Assembly: GCF_037975245.1 (NCBI RefSeq)
Contig: NC_092578.1
Coordinates: 9,900,359-9,964,358 of the forward strand
Length of the DNA stretch: 64,000 nucleotides
From: Apostichopus japonicus
Lineage: Eukaryota > Echinodermata > Holothuroidea > Aspidochirotida > Stichopodidae
Direction of reading: 5' to 3'
Position 1 is the stretch's first letter, and each line of letters opens with the position of its first letter. Both the position numbers and the translations under genes were made by a program. The notes beneath the pieces are model-generated. The model saw only the letters and a list, made by a program, of their open reading frames with translations, was not told where the DNA came from and did no database searches. Positions 1-12,959 of the stretch are shown here, piece by piece.

Positions 1-530
1 TTCATAGCTTACAAAGGAACAATTGTAATGCTATCAAGACATCATTACCTTCTGTTGACTCAGTTTCATAAAAGACATATGGCTATTCCTAGATGTGAAG
101 TTTTCATGATTGAGAATAGGCCATGTGAGACACCATTGTCACAGGTTCTTAGCATATACTGATCTCATTCACTGAAGATTCTTTTCAGAAAAAATAACAC
201 ATAATCAATGCCACTTGGTAACTCAGGGATAGTGCTTCAGACAAACTTACAAACAGTAGTGATCATTTTTATAGCTGCATGAATTTTCAAATTGAGTTCT
301 ATTAATGCGTCATGCAATTTGTAATTTCAACTATTGAACTGTTATCTTATTTGCGATGACTCTTGCAGACTTTAATCATTTATTAATAGATGGAACATGA
401 TTCAGAATGTCGTAGCATGCCCTTTCCTTTCTCTGACTAATCTTTGACATATAGAAATAATTAGCTATTACCCATATTCCCTAAGTAAGACTGTGCCACA
501 ACAGAAGTTTGGTGATTTCCTTTCACTCAG

Positions 531-2877
531 GTCCGAAACATGGCATCCCAGCAGTGCCTTGACACCATGATGAGGGATCCAGGCAATAAAGTTGGACTGT
601 TTGGCTGCCACGGTCAGGGTGGCAACCAGGTAAGTATCTAAACAACTGTGTTTACTGAGATGTGAATATAACTCATCATATTGGTAGAATACTTCAATAT
701 TTTTATGGATTAAGTTTAAGTACTGTGATCCAATGACTGGTGTGATCAAGTTATTATAGCAGACCATTGTGGTTGCTCTTGTGTACATTAACAAGACATT
801 TAAGTAGATTTAATCACTATATGGAAAAGTTGATCAATCTAGTGTGCTGGTCGGTATGACCAAGTCACTTAAGTAGATTGAAATACTACTTTAATAGTAA
901 GGTTGAAATACTGCTTAGTGAGATAAGTCTAGTGTGCTGACTGGTTTGACCAAGTCACTTTTAGATTGAAATACTACTTTAATAGTAAGGTTGGTCCAAT
1001 GTGCTGCATGGTATGACTAAGTCACTTAAGTAGATTGAAATTCCAATGAGTAAGGTTGGTCTAGATTGTTGATTGGTATTACTTTAGTAGATTGATAATA
1101 CTGCTTAGTGAGGTTGGTCTAGTGTGCTGACTGGTTTGACCAAGTCACTGAAGTAGATTGAAATTCCGATTAGTAAGGTTGGTCTAGTGTGCTGACTGGT
1201 ATGACCAAGTCACTTTAGTAGATTGATAATACTGCTTAGTAAGGTTGGTATAGCTTGCTGACAATTTTGATCTAAGAGAAATTAAAGTAAGTGTACTCAC
1301 TTTATTGACAAGTTTCCTGCCTCCACCTGTGTGTTTAACTGTTCTCACTAATTTTTCTCAGATTTGGGCACTGACTTCCCTAAATGAACTTCGTCACGAT
1401 GAAGCATGCTTGGATGTTGCAAGGGGAGGTCCAGTCATGATGTTATCATGTCATCAACAAGGAGGAAACCAACAATGGATGTACAGTGACAAAGTAAGTT
1501 CAAACTCACATTTATGTCAAGCCATCATATGGAATTGCTTAAAAACAATATTTTTACACACTAAAGAGCATTCCATCTCACAAAGGATGGGCTCAGGCAG
1601 AGATGCAAGAGAAAGATGAATATCAAAGCAGGAAATAGTTTACCGCCGGAACTATGGTACCCAAAATAATCAGATTGCTACACAGGTGCAAAGATGAATC
1701 ACAGTTATTGTGCACAGAAGCTTAATAGTTTCAACACTTGATAGTGATAAAAAGAAAATTGCATTTACTTGAAAGGTGCTAATGAATTCTGTTTTTTTCT
1801 CACTTTTTCTTCATCAAATGTGACTCTTTTTGTTTGTAAGCAATGAATCACCCTTCCTCACAATTACATGTACTGTAAAGAACTCAATGGTAGCTTACAT
1901 ACCCTGGACCTGCTACAAGGAAGATATGCAGCATTTCACAGTAATTTTACTATGTACTGGCAGAGAGAGAGGTGGAGCTACTGGATGATGGTTTCATTAA
2001 TTTTACTACTCAATGGTATCATCAAAGTTTCTTCAGCTTATCCAAAGATACCTGTCACTTCTGATGTCAACCTATTCATGATTGCTAAAGACAAAGGAAG
2101 GCAACATTGTGACAATTAGTGGACAGATCATTTAGTTCATAACCAGCAGATCAAATTGGTTGTATTGTGATCATAGCCATAAACAAATCATCCCATAAAT
2201 GAATAATTAATGGCCAGTTAAAAACAATGCATTTAAATAATTTTGTATTCAATTATTGCTACATTTTGAATTGTTTTTGTTCTGGATGCCCCTGCGCTAG
2301 TTTTTTTTTTTTGGAGGGGGGTGGGGGTGGACCTTTCAATTCAATAGTATGATATAGGGAAGAGATGCATATTGATGCAGAAGTCAATGGAATTGCTCTT
2401 TATCATAATAGTTTGCTTTCCAATCTTGCCAAAGTATCCATTTGTGTTTCATGTGTTCCACATGATCACAATCAATCCCATTTATATTTATTAAGCATGA
2501 CATTGACTCCAATGCAGATGGTACCTCATTAATGAAAGGCCATCAAGTCTTCTTTCTGTGTGCAGTTGTACAGACCTAGATCTGTTCCTTGACTGAAAGA
2601 AATGTGACTTTTCCCTTCTCTTCATTCATATTAATCTATGCTACATGACTAACTTTGAACATACTATGAAGAAATTCCACACTGTCAATTCTGACTGACA
2701 ACTTTAACATGACATTATTTTCATTTGCAGACAAAAGAAATTAAGCACAGCAGTGGGTTATGTTTGGATACATCAGAAAAGGCTCACGATGAACCATCTG
2801 TAAAACCTTGTAATGGTCACCTCTCACAACAATGGGAACTAAAGAACATGACGTGGCTGTCTCCTCAGGGTGCATAG
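531..2877 (+). CDS. GALNT: Polypeptide N-acetylgalactosaminyltransferase, C-terminal lectin exons (3' end of gene)
   Basis: These are the last three coding exons of a Golgi enzyme that starts mucin-type O-glycosylation by moving GalNAc from UDP-GalNAc to Ser/Thr. Exons: 531-629, 1362-1493 and 2731-2877 (TAG at 2875-2877). All have AG acceptors, the first two have GTAAGT donors, and all joins are phase 0. The 33+44+48 residues form a ricin B-type lectin domain with its three repeats: QCLDTM with CHGQGGNQ, then ACLDV with CHQQGGNQQW, then LCLDT with SQQW. The C-terminus (LKNMTWLSPQGA) resembles the end of GALNT1/GALNT13, from memory of the family. The catalytic GT-A domain must lie upstream of the window. 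The lectin domain binds already glycosylated GalNAc sites and directs follow-up glycosylation. Family assignment is firm; the exact paralogue is inferred. Confidence 0.9.
838..1265. repeat. Degenerate minisatellite in GALNT intron
   Basis: Irregular, interrupted copies of a unit containing 'gtgtgctgactggtttgacc', 'aagtcacttaagtagattga' and 'agtaaggttggtcta'. The blocks recur about every 60-120 bases with internal deletions. It lies between lectin exons one and two and is probably not functional. Confidence 0.75.
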
Positions 2878-3450
2878 TGACCCCAGCCTCCTCATAAAGC
2901 TGCTGATGCCAAGCTCATCTCTGACATCTCTGAGTGCACCTCTTGTCTTCATTTCATGTTTCTATTAGTATCCATTGTGCCTTGACATCTCTATTCAAAA
3001 GGTGAATTTGTGGTAATGTATCCACAGATTTTCAATTGTTGAACGTTACAAATTTGCTCTACGGAGCTGTTTTCTGTCGTAGTCCCCTCGAGATGTGAGA
3101 TCATCCTGTTCAGTGCCTCTCTAATAGTCCAGCTCCATGTACGGGCTGATGTGCAATGGGTCGAAAGAAATATGGATCGGTCTGCGTAATTTCATATGTC
3201 AGATCCTGCACTGTCAGCAGTGCCTGAGTTGATCACTTCATGGATAGGATTGATTCCATGATGTGGCCACTGTTTCATTGGTTTAAATACTACTGTTGGT
3301 GGACTGTTGCATGCTGGGAATTGAACCTGAATTACTGCCAGGAATGAGCCGATATCATCAGTTCATGTTCTTAACAGTGCAAAGAACTGGTGAATAAAAA
3401 GAACAAGACACATAATGATGTAGATGCCTTTCAGAAAGAGTTAATAAACA
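2878..3450 (+). other. Probable GALNT 3' UTR
   Basis: Sequence after the TAG stop of the lectin exon. No further coding exon is apparent. Two AATAAA hexamers, at 3393-3398 and 3443-3448, are the first strong candidates for cleavage and polyadenylation, so the transcript probably ends near 3410-3470. No transcript evidence is available from sequence alone. Confidence 0.45.
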
Positions 3451-4950
3451 GCAATATTTTATGGTTGGGTGTTTCAAGGCTGTATAAAGATATTTGAATC
3501 CACCGAACAAAAGCGTTATGTGTATGTGATTCCAAGTCCAAAAAACAATTCGGATTTGTATTGAATTGCTTTCCTTCTTTATTTTTTTTTTGGCATTTAT
3601 TTACTCATAGGAAATCTGAAAAGGTATATATATATACATTGTAAAATAATCTACATATGTGTTATTTTTCCCCCTTTCAGAGCATATATAGCACTTACAA
3701 CAATATAAAGACTATATTGGTAAATTTCTCAGTAACTATGTATGACGGGAGGACTTGATGGGAAAGCTTCATAGTTAGTCATGTTACAATCTTGATGTTT
3801 TATCTCATGTACCTGGGTGATTGTATTGGTTGCTGTTTTCTTATTACTTGGTACATCAAGACCAGTCCGCACTTGACTTGTTCTCATATCCACATATCTT
3901 GATAAAATTGGTACAGCATTTCTTTTCATTCATCAAGGTTGATTTCTACAAATAAGTTATAGCCTCAGTAGATGTTTTTGTAAGCTTTCAATTTGAGCGT
4001 AATGTTTTTTAAAGATCTTTCATGATTTCATTAGTTTGGGCTGTTGAAGTCTATATTAAAGATATCAAAATGTCTATTTTTTTTTTGTATGAATCTTTAT
4101 GATATGCTGATTAAGTGTAGCTACCTTGATTGGTTTGGGGATAGAAAAGCAATTTACTCTTGATGATCCTTGTGGTGTTTGCATATCAAATGTTTTAAAC
4201 CCTGCAGATTGTCAGTGTGTTTAATAGTGTGTGTCCTTTAGCTTATCAATTTTTAGTTCTTCATCAAGTATTTAGTCTAAATCATTAATCTTTTCTTATA
4301 GTTAAATTGATTTCGGTGAATTGAAGTTCTTATTATTGACCGATAACAGGACTACCTCTCCTTTACCTGAAAAAATATTGCAGAATGTGACATCAATACT
4401 AAAGGAATAGTTCTACAAAATACATTTCTTGACAGCAAAAGACAGCCATATTGTTTGTAGCCTGCAAGAAGATTTTGGCACCAAGTTTACCAGTATTACA
4501 TTTTGTGTGTGCTTGTGCTGAGAAATGTTACATAAGAATGACCACCCTACCATGTATGTATGTATGTATGTATTATGTATGTATGTATGTATGTGTGTGT
4601 GTGTATGTATGTGAATGTATTCTGTTAAATGGGTCATAGTAGGAGTTAAAGTTATTTTAGTAATAAGTTATGTGTCTGCAGCTTCTCTTTGTCTTTCTTA
4701 ATTCAAAAGTATGAATTAACTTCCTCTTAAAGTAGTTACATGAAATTGCAGGCGGTTGAATTATCCACTGAACAAAGAAAAACATAGTCAACGAATAGTA
4801 ATTCACATTGTTACTCCCCTCTGCCCGGTTTAACTTCATAGCCATTTTCATCTCCATTGTTTCGTCTTTGTTTACTCTATTCATTGGTGATTGGTCCAAG
4901 TTAGTTATCTGTCTAGTTGAAATGTGTCCTTAATCTGTTTTCATTTCAGG
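3451..4950. other. Intergenic DNA with a TATG/TG microsatellite
   Basis: No gene recognised. The only clear structure is a (TATG)n microsatellite with a short (TG)n core at about 4553-4615; the short ORFs here on both strands are translations of that repeat. Confidence 0.6.
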
Positions 4951-5030
4951 TTGCCTTTGAAGAAGGTCCTGTTAGGATTGAAACGTCAGACCCTATAACT
5001 TATATTTCTACTTTCTCTCAGATGTAGTAT
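4951..5030 (+). mobile_element. Penelope-like terminus with degenerate hammerhead-like motif
   Basis: 4957-4987 reads TTGAAGA, a possible 5-bp stem (4965-4969 with 4975-4979, loop TGTTA), then GAAAC and GTC. This is the layout of the hammerhead core (CUGANGA, stem II, GAAA, stem III, GUC) known from Penelope-like retroelement ends. The first core C is T here, so activity is doubtful. A related block sits at 31425-31480. Assignment is by motif only. Confidence 0.3.
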
Positions 5031-5044
5031 GTGTAAGTAGAAAA

Positions 5045-5570
5045 TATAAAAGTATCAATTGGATTGCCACCTGACTGGTGACTAGTATTGTGATATAAGT
5101 ATCAATTGGATTGCCACCTGACTGGTGACTATTATTGTGCTTTAAGTATCAGTTGGATTGCCACCTGACTGGTGACTATTATTGTGATGTAATTCTCAAT
5201 TAAATTGCCATCTGACTGGTGACTAGTATTTGTGATGTAACAGTATCAATTGGATTGCCATCTGACTGGTGACTATTATTGTGATGTAATTCTCAATTAA
5301 ATTGCCATCTGACCGGTGACTAGTATTTGTGATGTAACAGTATCAATTGGATTGCCATCTGACTGGTGACTATTATTGTGATATGTCTCAATTGGATTGC
5401 CACTTGACTGCTGACTATGATTGTGATACAAGTATCAATTGGATTGCCACCTGACTGGTGACTAGTATTGTGATGTAACAGTATCAATTGGATCGCCACC
5501 TGACTGGTGACTATTATTGTGATATTAGTCTCCATTGGATTGCCACCTGACTGGTGACTAGTTTTGTGAT
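5045..5570. repeat. Minisatellite, unit about 47-51 bp, about 11 copies
   Basis: Tandem copies sharing 'atcaattggattgcca' and 'ctgactggtgactattattg'. Spacing between the first copies is 47 bases; later ones vary by a few bases. ORFs here with repeated 'GNPID' segments are repeat translations, not genes. Confidence 0.9.
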
Positions 5571-5934
5571 GTTGTGTTGCAAATTGCCAACATATTATGC
5601 AAAATGCAGTCTAAACCAGAATAGCTCATCTTAGTTCAACTGTTGTATTGTCCATGCTGCTGCATCAATGCATCTATAGTTTTGTAATTTTCACTTTCTT
5701 TCTGCAAGTTTCTTTAAGGGATGAACATTTTTCTAACTTTTTGCATATACTAAATATGAAGAAGTTGTGCTGATGTTACAGCACTATGGTTTTAGCTTGA
5801 AACTCAAACCACTGATCAATCTCAAACACTGATCTATCTACCTGGAAGCCACAAGTTAGAAATAAAGTATTTTAGATATCGAGTCAGCATTGTGAACCAT
5901 TTATAGGATCTTTAGATAATACATAAATCACATA

Positions 5935-6576
5935 GCTCTTGTCCACACTGCTACTAACTGCTGCTAGGATGCATATGGAGTATAGAACAGCTATGATATT
6001 AGTATAATCTAGACCACACATGCTACTAACTGCTGCTAGGATTACATATGGAGTATAGAACAGCTATGATATTAGTATAATCTAGAATACACATGCTACT
6101 AACTGCTGCTAGGATGCATATGGAGTATAGACCAGCTATAATATTAGTATAATCTAGGCCACACATGCTACTACTGCTAGGATGCATATGGAGTATAGAC
6201 CAGCTATAATATTAGTATAATCTAGACCACACATGCTACAAACTGCTGCTAGGATGCATATGGAGTATAGACCAGCTATAATATTAGTATAATCTAGACC
6301 ACACATGCTATTACTGCTAGGATGCATATGGAGTATAGACCATCTATAATATTAGTATAATCTAGACCACACATGCTACTAACTGCTGCTAGGATTACAT
6401 ATGGAGTATAGACCAGCTATAATATTAGTATAATCTAGACCACACATGCTACAAACTGCTGCTAGGATGCATATGGAGTATAGACCAGCTATAATATTAG
6501 TATAATCTAGACCACACATGCTACAAACTGCTGCTAGGATGCATATGGAGTATAGACCAGCTATAATATTAGTATA
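5935..6576. repeat. Minisatellite, unit about 70-73 bp, about 9 copies
   Basis: Tandem copies sharing 'ctgctgctaggatgcatatg', 'gagtatagaccagctataat' and 'attagtataatctag'. Some copies lack a 3-base 'aac' before the CTGCT. A 77-codon minus-strand ORF across it is a repeat translation. Confidence 0.9.
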
Positions 6577-7048
6577 ACGTGTAGTACTGCATTGTGTGTC
6601 TTGGGATCTCAAGAATGTATCTTACATCCGTTACCATTGAAGTGTATGTAGTCATCTTTATGCCAACTTTAGTGGAATGATCTCACTTCTACTCTTAGGG
6701 AACTTTTAAATGATATTAGCTCTTGGAAGGAAATAAATGTATCTTGTAAATTGTTATGCTTTGTGATTGAAACTTGACATTGGTGTGTAATGAATATGCA
6801 TGTATTATTTGTTTTATAATATTATGTTATTTATCCAGATATTATAGGGATGTACTGTGCACATCTCCTTCCATTTATAGCCATATTGTGCCTCAGTATC
6901 ATTCATATTCATCTGTTTGGATTGTCTGTATGTTCTGTTGTCTTCCTGGTGTTCGTATTCTTTGGCAAATGGTTTGCACAGTAAAATGAAATTGTGAAGA
7001 TAGCTAGGACCTTATGTTGTTTGTTTTGATATGATATTTCTCATTATA

Positions 7049-7200
7049 TAAGTAAATGGAATAGTGAAAAACTGGCTGGGAAACTTTAGACAATGGAAAG
7101 AGCAAAGAATTTCATGGATAGAACAGGATTGGAACCAGAGACTAATGGTTGTCACTGGTTTGAATCCTATTCTAGCCATAACTTTATATACTCTTTTACA
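7049..7200. mobile_element. Fold-back element with single-unit core (related to 28417-29578)
   Basis: The left arm, from about 7093 (acaatggaaagagcaaagaa ... ggattggaacc), is answered by an inverted right arm (ggtttgaatcctattctagc ...) ending near 7195, with only about 20 bases between them. The same arms, and about 40 bases of left flank (ataagtaaatg...), recur at 28417-28495 and 29528-29578 around a 31-bp minisatellite. I read it as a short non-autonomous element of unknown superfamily. Confidence 0.6.
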
Positions 7201-8803
7201 AGAGATATTTCAATTAAAAAATACATTGATTTTAGAGTGGTAATTTAATCTAAGAGTGTAGATGGAAACCAGGATTCCTTACTTACAGTTTGGTCATTGG
7301 CAGAAATATAAAAAATCAGGAATTAGTATGGATTAACTCAACTGCACGACAATAGTATACATGCTCTGTACTTAATTTGTCTTAACAGCATAACCTATTC
7401 TTTGTTTCATTGTCTTGTACTATTTTCTGTCTTTGCTTTTTTCATTGTATCTGTTTTGCTTTTGCACATGCTTAACTCCATATTGTATTAGTTTCTACAT
7501 GTCTTTTTCCTTTTTTTCCCTCTTTTTTGATGATGACTTCATGCATATATAACCAAGGTAACATTTAGTTTGCTTGATAATATTGTTGTAACAACTCCTC
7601 AAGATGTGTTGTTCACAAATAAATCTTGTCTGCAGTTTTGGTTAGTCCTGTTTGTTTGTGGGTTCGTTTAAGCAGACCTGATAGATTCCCAATCACTCTA
7701 CCATCTTAACTCGTTGAGTCTAGTTGATAGAAATATTAATGATTCCAAAGAAATAATCAAAGTGGATCCATTCATGAGTATTAACCATGTGGATGTTGGT
7801 ATCTAACCACAGAAGTGAGAGGAGTCTTGCCAGGTCTGACAGGGTTACCCTCATTGTGTCTGAAATAAACCTTATAGAACAAATAGGCCGGCTAATGGGT
7901 AAAGAGTTGTATAGGAATAATGTTATATCTTGTTACTCCTTTAATGTCCATCTTTTAGACAATGTGTTCATAGTGCTAAGATAATTGCAAAATTAAGCTT
8001 TCATGTTCACTTTGCTTCTATGAGGCAGTCCAGCCATTGTGAATGTTTTTTTTTTACTTTAAAAGTTATAGCAAGTGTCCTAAGTGAAAATGTTTTTTTT
8101 TTTTTTAATGTCCCCTTGGCATAATCATACACCTTATTTTTTACTAATGAATCTATATGTTGATGCCACTTGTGTATCAAGTAGAAACCTACAGTGAACT
8201 GTGTAATCCCTTTCTTTGCCACATTTTATATTCTTATAATAACTTTAGGTCTTCTGAAGTATATTAACCAGTTTCATGTCATATTTGAGTCTTGTAAAGT
8301 ATATTAATGATGGTAAAGTCCATATTGCATATATGATGTTAATGCCCCATATAATAAGTATAAACCCTCTGAAGTGGTTTACATAATCATACCTGACCCT
8401 TATGTCCCTCAGAGTAACTATATAACACTGGGAAGTGTGAATGGATACAAGGTGATTAATGATTCTGCGATGCCCCACCTTGGTGACAAAATATCAACTT
8501 AAAACTTTTGTATTGAGTTTGACCGAGTTTGATGGTGCCATACATGATGGTTCAATAAATTGTAAGGATTGGTCCAGCAAATGACACAGTTGTGTAGAAA
8601 GAACAAACTTTGGAATGGTTTGTAAGTGTTAAATTATAACATTACATCATAAAGAATGTTGGACACAAACATTTCTGTATTGGATTAAACTGTACAAAAG
8701 GTCACTAACAACCAGACAGTTGTAAAAATACATATATGTCAACATGGAAACACATAGATGTCTTAGTTGATGGCTGGATGGTCATATTATGTGTTAGTAT
8801 ACA
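7201..8803. other. AT-rich intergenic DNA, no gene recognised
   Basis: Only short ORFs without recognisable domains, and T-runs near 8047 and 8092. Nothing I can support as coding. Confidence 0.5.
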
Positions 8804-8961
8804 AATAATAAATGGTTATGAGTGCAATAGTGCAAATATTTCATGAGTTGAAAGATGGAATGTTCCATTCAACGAGGCGCAGCCGAGTTGAATGGAACAA
8901 ATTACATCTTTCAACTCATGAAATATTTGCACTATTGCACGAATGGAAACCATTTATTATT
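8804..8961. mobile_element. Fold-back (inverted-repeat) MITE-like element
   Basis: A near-continuous inverted repeat. The outer arms AATAATAAATGG (8804-8815) and CCATTTATTATT (8950-8961) pair; the inner arms 'tgcaatagtgcaaatatttc' and 'gaaatatttgcactattgca' are exact reverse complements; the centre is TGTTCCATTCAAC against GTTGAATGGAACA around a GC-rich loop of 13 bases. No target duplication was found immediately outside these arms, so the true ends may be further out. Confidence 0.7.
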
Positions 8962-10665
8962 CTTCAAATTTGGATATAATTGGATGTAAAATGCACTCAT
9001 GCAACAGATTGTTTTGAACAGACAGGTTTCTCTGCTCTCTTACCATTGAAAAAAGTGCTATCAAAAAAGTATAACACATGGTTCTATTTCATAGAGTGCA
9101 ATAGAGCGGATTTTGCATGCAATCGACGAGCAATTGACCAATCAAATGGCCGGAATATAATTAGGTGTTGTATAATATCAGTTAGCTTGGTCAGAATGTG
9201 GCTTACAGCCTTATACAAAATGCAGTTTCAAAGAATCTCTTTATTTCTATTGTGCCTTTGATGAAGGTGAAGGATGTCATTCCAATTGAACAATACTTTA
9301 TGTTTGGTAAATAATGAAAGGTTAGCTTTGATTTACCTTGAAGGTCTTTAGTTGAATCAAATAAAACAATTCTGAGATTATGTCTTTGGTACTTGAATAT
9401 ATATTCGCAGGGTTCCATCAGGTAAAACTGGGTCATCTGAAAACAGCTTCTAAATATGAACCTCTTTGTGAAAAGGGGTTAGCAATGCTATTTTATAGAT
9501 AAAATATGTAAGAAGAAAGTTACAGGAAATTCTAAAGTCATGTCAGAGTTAAATAGTTACAAAATAATTGGGAATTCTGTTTCTCTGTTTTGTATCTTTA
9601 AAACTACTTCTATCTCTTTACTTTGTTTATTGATGACTTTTTGTTCTTTGCAGTATATTATTTATTTGCTCATATGTATATAGTACATGGTTACATCATT
9701 CAATAATGAGAAGCTTCCATTTATATATGATTCTGTATCATTTATTGTTCAATATTAAGTATAATGCCCCTCCTCCCCCCTACCTTCTGCTCTCTTCTCA
9801 CATACATCACAAGAGACAGGGTAGTGTTGCATTGAGATGGTATCTCTTGTTTTGTGGACATACGTAAGAGATAAATGGTAAGTGGAATGGTTCAAGTAAA
9901 GCATATTCTCATTGATATGAATTTTGGTGTCTCATGAGATCTGTAATCAAGTAACTCAGCCTGTGTATTGATATCAAAATGGTTTTGATATCAAATAAAG
10001 ATGACAATGTTGGTGATATCACCCTCTGTTTAAAAAATGACTTTCATGAGAAAGGAAGTCAACAGTCTATCAGTATCCATAATACCTTAGAACAGCTATG
10101 ACGGTAGAGATTATATTATTATGAGCAAGACACCTCCTCGTCCATTTAATTGTTCTTACAAATATTCTCCATTCTTGTGGGTTTGTACTTTCAAGTTTCA
10201 CTCTTTCCTAAGGACAATCTCCAATTTCCGTTGTGCTTGTGGTCTCAATAATTCACAGACTTGTTGCCTTGGTTTATTAATAGTATTCAGAGCATACAAA
10301 TTGAACATTTGTAGATACTTTCTTGAATATCATTAAATTTGTATAGATTTATTATTGAAATGATAGTAAGTGATATTAGAATGATAACCTGAAATCACAA
10401 AATGTATGCTATCCATTGGATTTATATGTACAGCCGAAGTCACACCCTGGGGTCACAATATATACAAAATGGTAATTAAATTTACTAGATGTTGTGAGTT
10501 GTTAGGCAGTCTAATACATGTGGTAATGTCAGATCATGTATCAGTTGTCTTTACATGGTCGAGAATTGTTGGTTTCTTTGACCAACTTTGTGTTTATCAA
10601 TTGTAAGATGTATTTCTTTATTTTTAAGATTTAGTCTGTTGTTGGTGTAGTCTTAAGTGCATTCT
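8962..10665. other. Intergenic DNA, no gene recognised
   Basis: AT-rich sequence with a few ORFs of up to 93 codons without recognisable motifs, splice logic or composition shift. The part just after the fold-back repeat (8962-9200) may be the rest of a larger element, but I cannot show ends. Confidence 0.45.
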
Positions 10666-11175
10666 CTGCAACCAGCTATACATGTATAGCCTAGACAACA
10701 ATGGAGCCTCCATTCTTTCTATACGTTTAACTGCAACCAGCTATACATGTATAGCCTAGACAACAATGGAGCCTCCATTCTTTCTATACGTTTAACTGCA
10801 ACCAGCTATACATGTATAGCCTATACAACAATGGAGCCTCCATTCTTTCTATACGTTTAACTGCAACCAGCTATACATGTATAGCCTAGACAACAATGGA
10901 GCCTCCATTCTTTCTATACGTTTAACTGCAACCAGCTATACATGTATAGCCTAGACAACAATGAAGCCTCCATTCTTTCTATACGTTTAACTGCAACCAG
11001 CTATACATGTATAGCCTAGACAACAATGGAGCCTCCATTCTTTCTACACGTTTAACTGCAACCAGCTATACATGTATAGCCTAGACAACAATGGAGCCTC
11101 CATTCTTTCTATACGTTTAACTGCAACCAGCTATACATGTATAGCCTAGACAACAATGGAGCCTCCATTCTTTAT
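10666..11175. repeat. Minisatellite of 65-bp palindrome-bearing units, 8 copies
   Basis: Period is exactly 65 bases: 'ctgcaaccag' recurs at 10731, 10796, 10861, 10926, 10991, 11056 and 11121, with a first copy at 10666. Units differ by only one or two bases. Each holds a 16-base perfect palindrome GCTATACATGTATAGC and a second inverted repeat ATGGAG-c-CTCCAT, so the array is a series of potential hairpins. Confidence 0.95.
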
Positions 11176-12580
11176 ATATGTGTAACTTATTAAAGGATGA
11201 CTTTAGGGAAAATTTTAGTCTTAATATATCAATGTCTAAGGAAAAAAAAAGAAGAAAAAGGAGAGTTGGTAATGGTTTCTGTAGTGTATGCTGCTTTTCA
11301 AGATATTTCCTTTTAAAGTATTCTAAATCTCTGAACTGAGCCTTAAAGAGTAAATTGATGATAATGTTGGTTCCTCAGTGCACCTTTTTTAATGTTAATT
11401 CATGTTCTTATATATAATTCTAATAACACAACCAACACATTTTCTTTTAACTTCATATAAACTAATGATCATCATTGGTGGCATTCAACACTATTTGTCC
11501 TGGGGAGATTTGTAACACATAAACATGTCATTTGAGGTCAAAGCGATCTTGTTTCCCATTGAGTTTTGTGTTGCCAGTGGTCTGTGTGTTAAACAGATGG
11601 ACATCAACTGTGTAAAGGGTCATTTCTCAAACATGCAGGTAGTACAGATATATCAGCTGGACAGATAGAAGTGTTTTTTTCTAATGGTCTTGTAGCATAT
11701 CAAAATTAATTTTATCATTCTAAAGTCATCCTTTAAATATTGCTCTTGCAAAATTTTTTTTCTTCTTCTTCTTCCTTTCTAAACTCTAAACAAAATATTT
11801 TGCAATTTTTAATTCCAGTAGACTTAATGCAGGATTTTTTTATTCCTTTAAATATTTTTTCCTTTATTTAAGATTTATAATATGTTGAAATGAGCTTAGT
11901 ATACTACAACATACCTTAAGCTAAGTAGCAGCCAAATTATCCTGTCTGCAATGTGTCAATTATATCTATTCATCAGTGACTATGTTCCTTAGGTAAATCA
12001 TATCTTTGTGAAAGTTGTTTTTAATGGGCTTAAGTTTTGTTTCCTTAATTATCTATTCCTGATATTTTTCATAAACCGAATACTTTCATCACCACACTGT
12101 GCCTGTATTATACAGGAAGATCAAAATAAAAAAAAAGCTTTAATCTTTCAACTTTTTTGATCTTCATTTTTCGTTTTTCCAATAACCCATTACTTCTTGT
12201 CCATCCTGCTTCTCCCATCCGTCCTCTATGGTTCCATCCCTTAGTACCAGTCTGAGAGGGGTAACTCCATATGATGGGGCTGGGGGAGGGGGGGTTACCT
12301 AGTCATCTATGTACCAGTGGGTGATTAGATCGGCTGATCTGTAACGTTTGGCTATGGGACTTTGGGATGGAATTTGAGCAATATCATGTCGGATGTGGGT
12401 GCGATGTTGCTTTTACATTAGCTATTCGATATAATTTGCAGTCAAATGTTTTGGTCAGTACTGACTCCCAAATAACATACATTCCAAATAATAACACTGA
12501 CTTTATATGCTAATGATACCAGTTAATTCCTTTTGTTAAAATCCTAGTACAGTTGGAAGCAGGGTATCACTAAGAAGGGT
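11176..12580. other. Intergenic DNA, no gene recognised
   Basis: AT-rich sequence with A- and T-runs and a G-rich patch near 12280. No ORF with recognisable content and no repeat with clear period. Confidence 0.5.
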
Positions 12581-12584
12581 GTGG

Positions 12585-12770
12585 GGTGTGACATCAGTCA
12601 AACCATGCAGAGCTGACTTATGGTGCAAACCTTGAGGGCATCACTAAGAAGGGTGTAGGGTGTGACACTACTTGTGGTGCAACCTTGAGGGGCATCACTT
12701 AGAAGGGTGTAGGGTGTGACACCAGCCAAACCATGCAGAGCTGACTTGTGGTGCAAACCTTGAGGGTTTT
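12585..12770. repeat. Short imperfect tandem repeat, about 3 copies
   Basis: Copies of 'catcactaagaagggtgtag', 'ggtgtgacaccagccaaacc' and 'atgcagagctgacttgtggt', the middle copy carrying an internal deletion. An 80-codon minus-strand ORF is a repeat translation. Confidence 0.75.
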
Positions 12771-12959
12771 TTTCAGGGAAATTGTTAATAATAATATGTA
12801 AAATTTCATTAAGGCATTGTTTATTGTTCAACCTTGACACTTGACCTCAAATTATTAATTTTTAACATGCCAATACGGTTAATTAAAGCCAACATTTTTG
12901 TCAGCAATAAATGCCAACTGTAGTGACGCCACCCCTTCATTTTGGAATAGGCAGCAATG

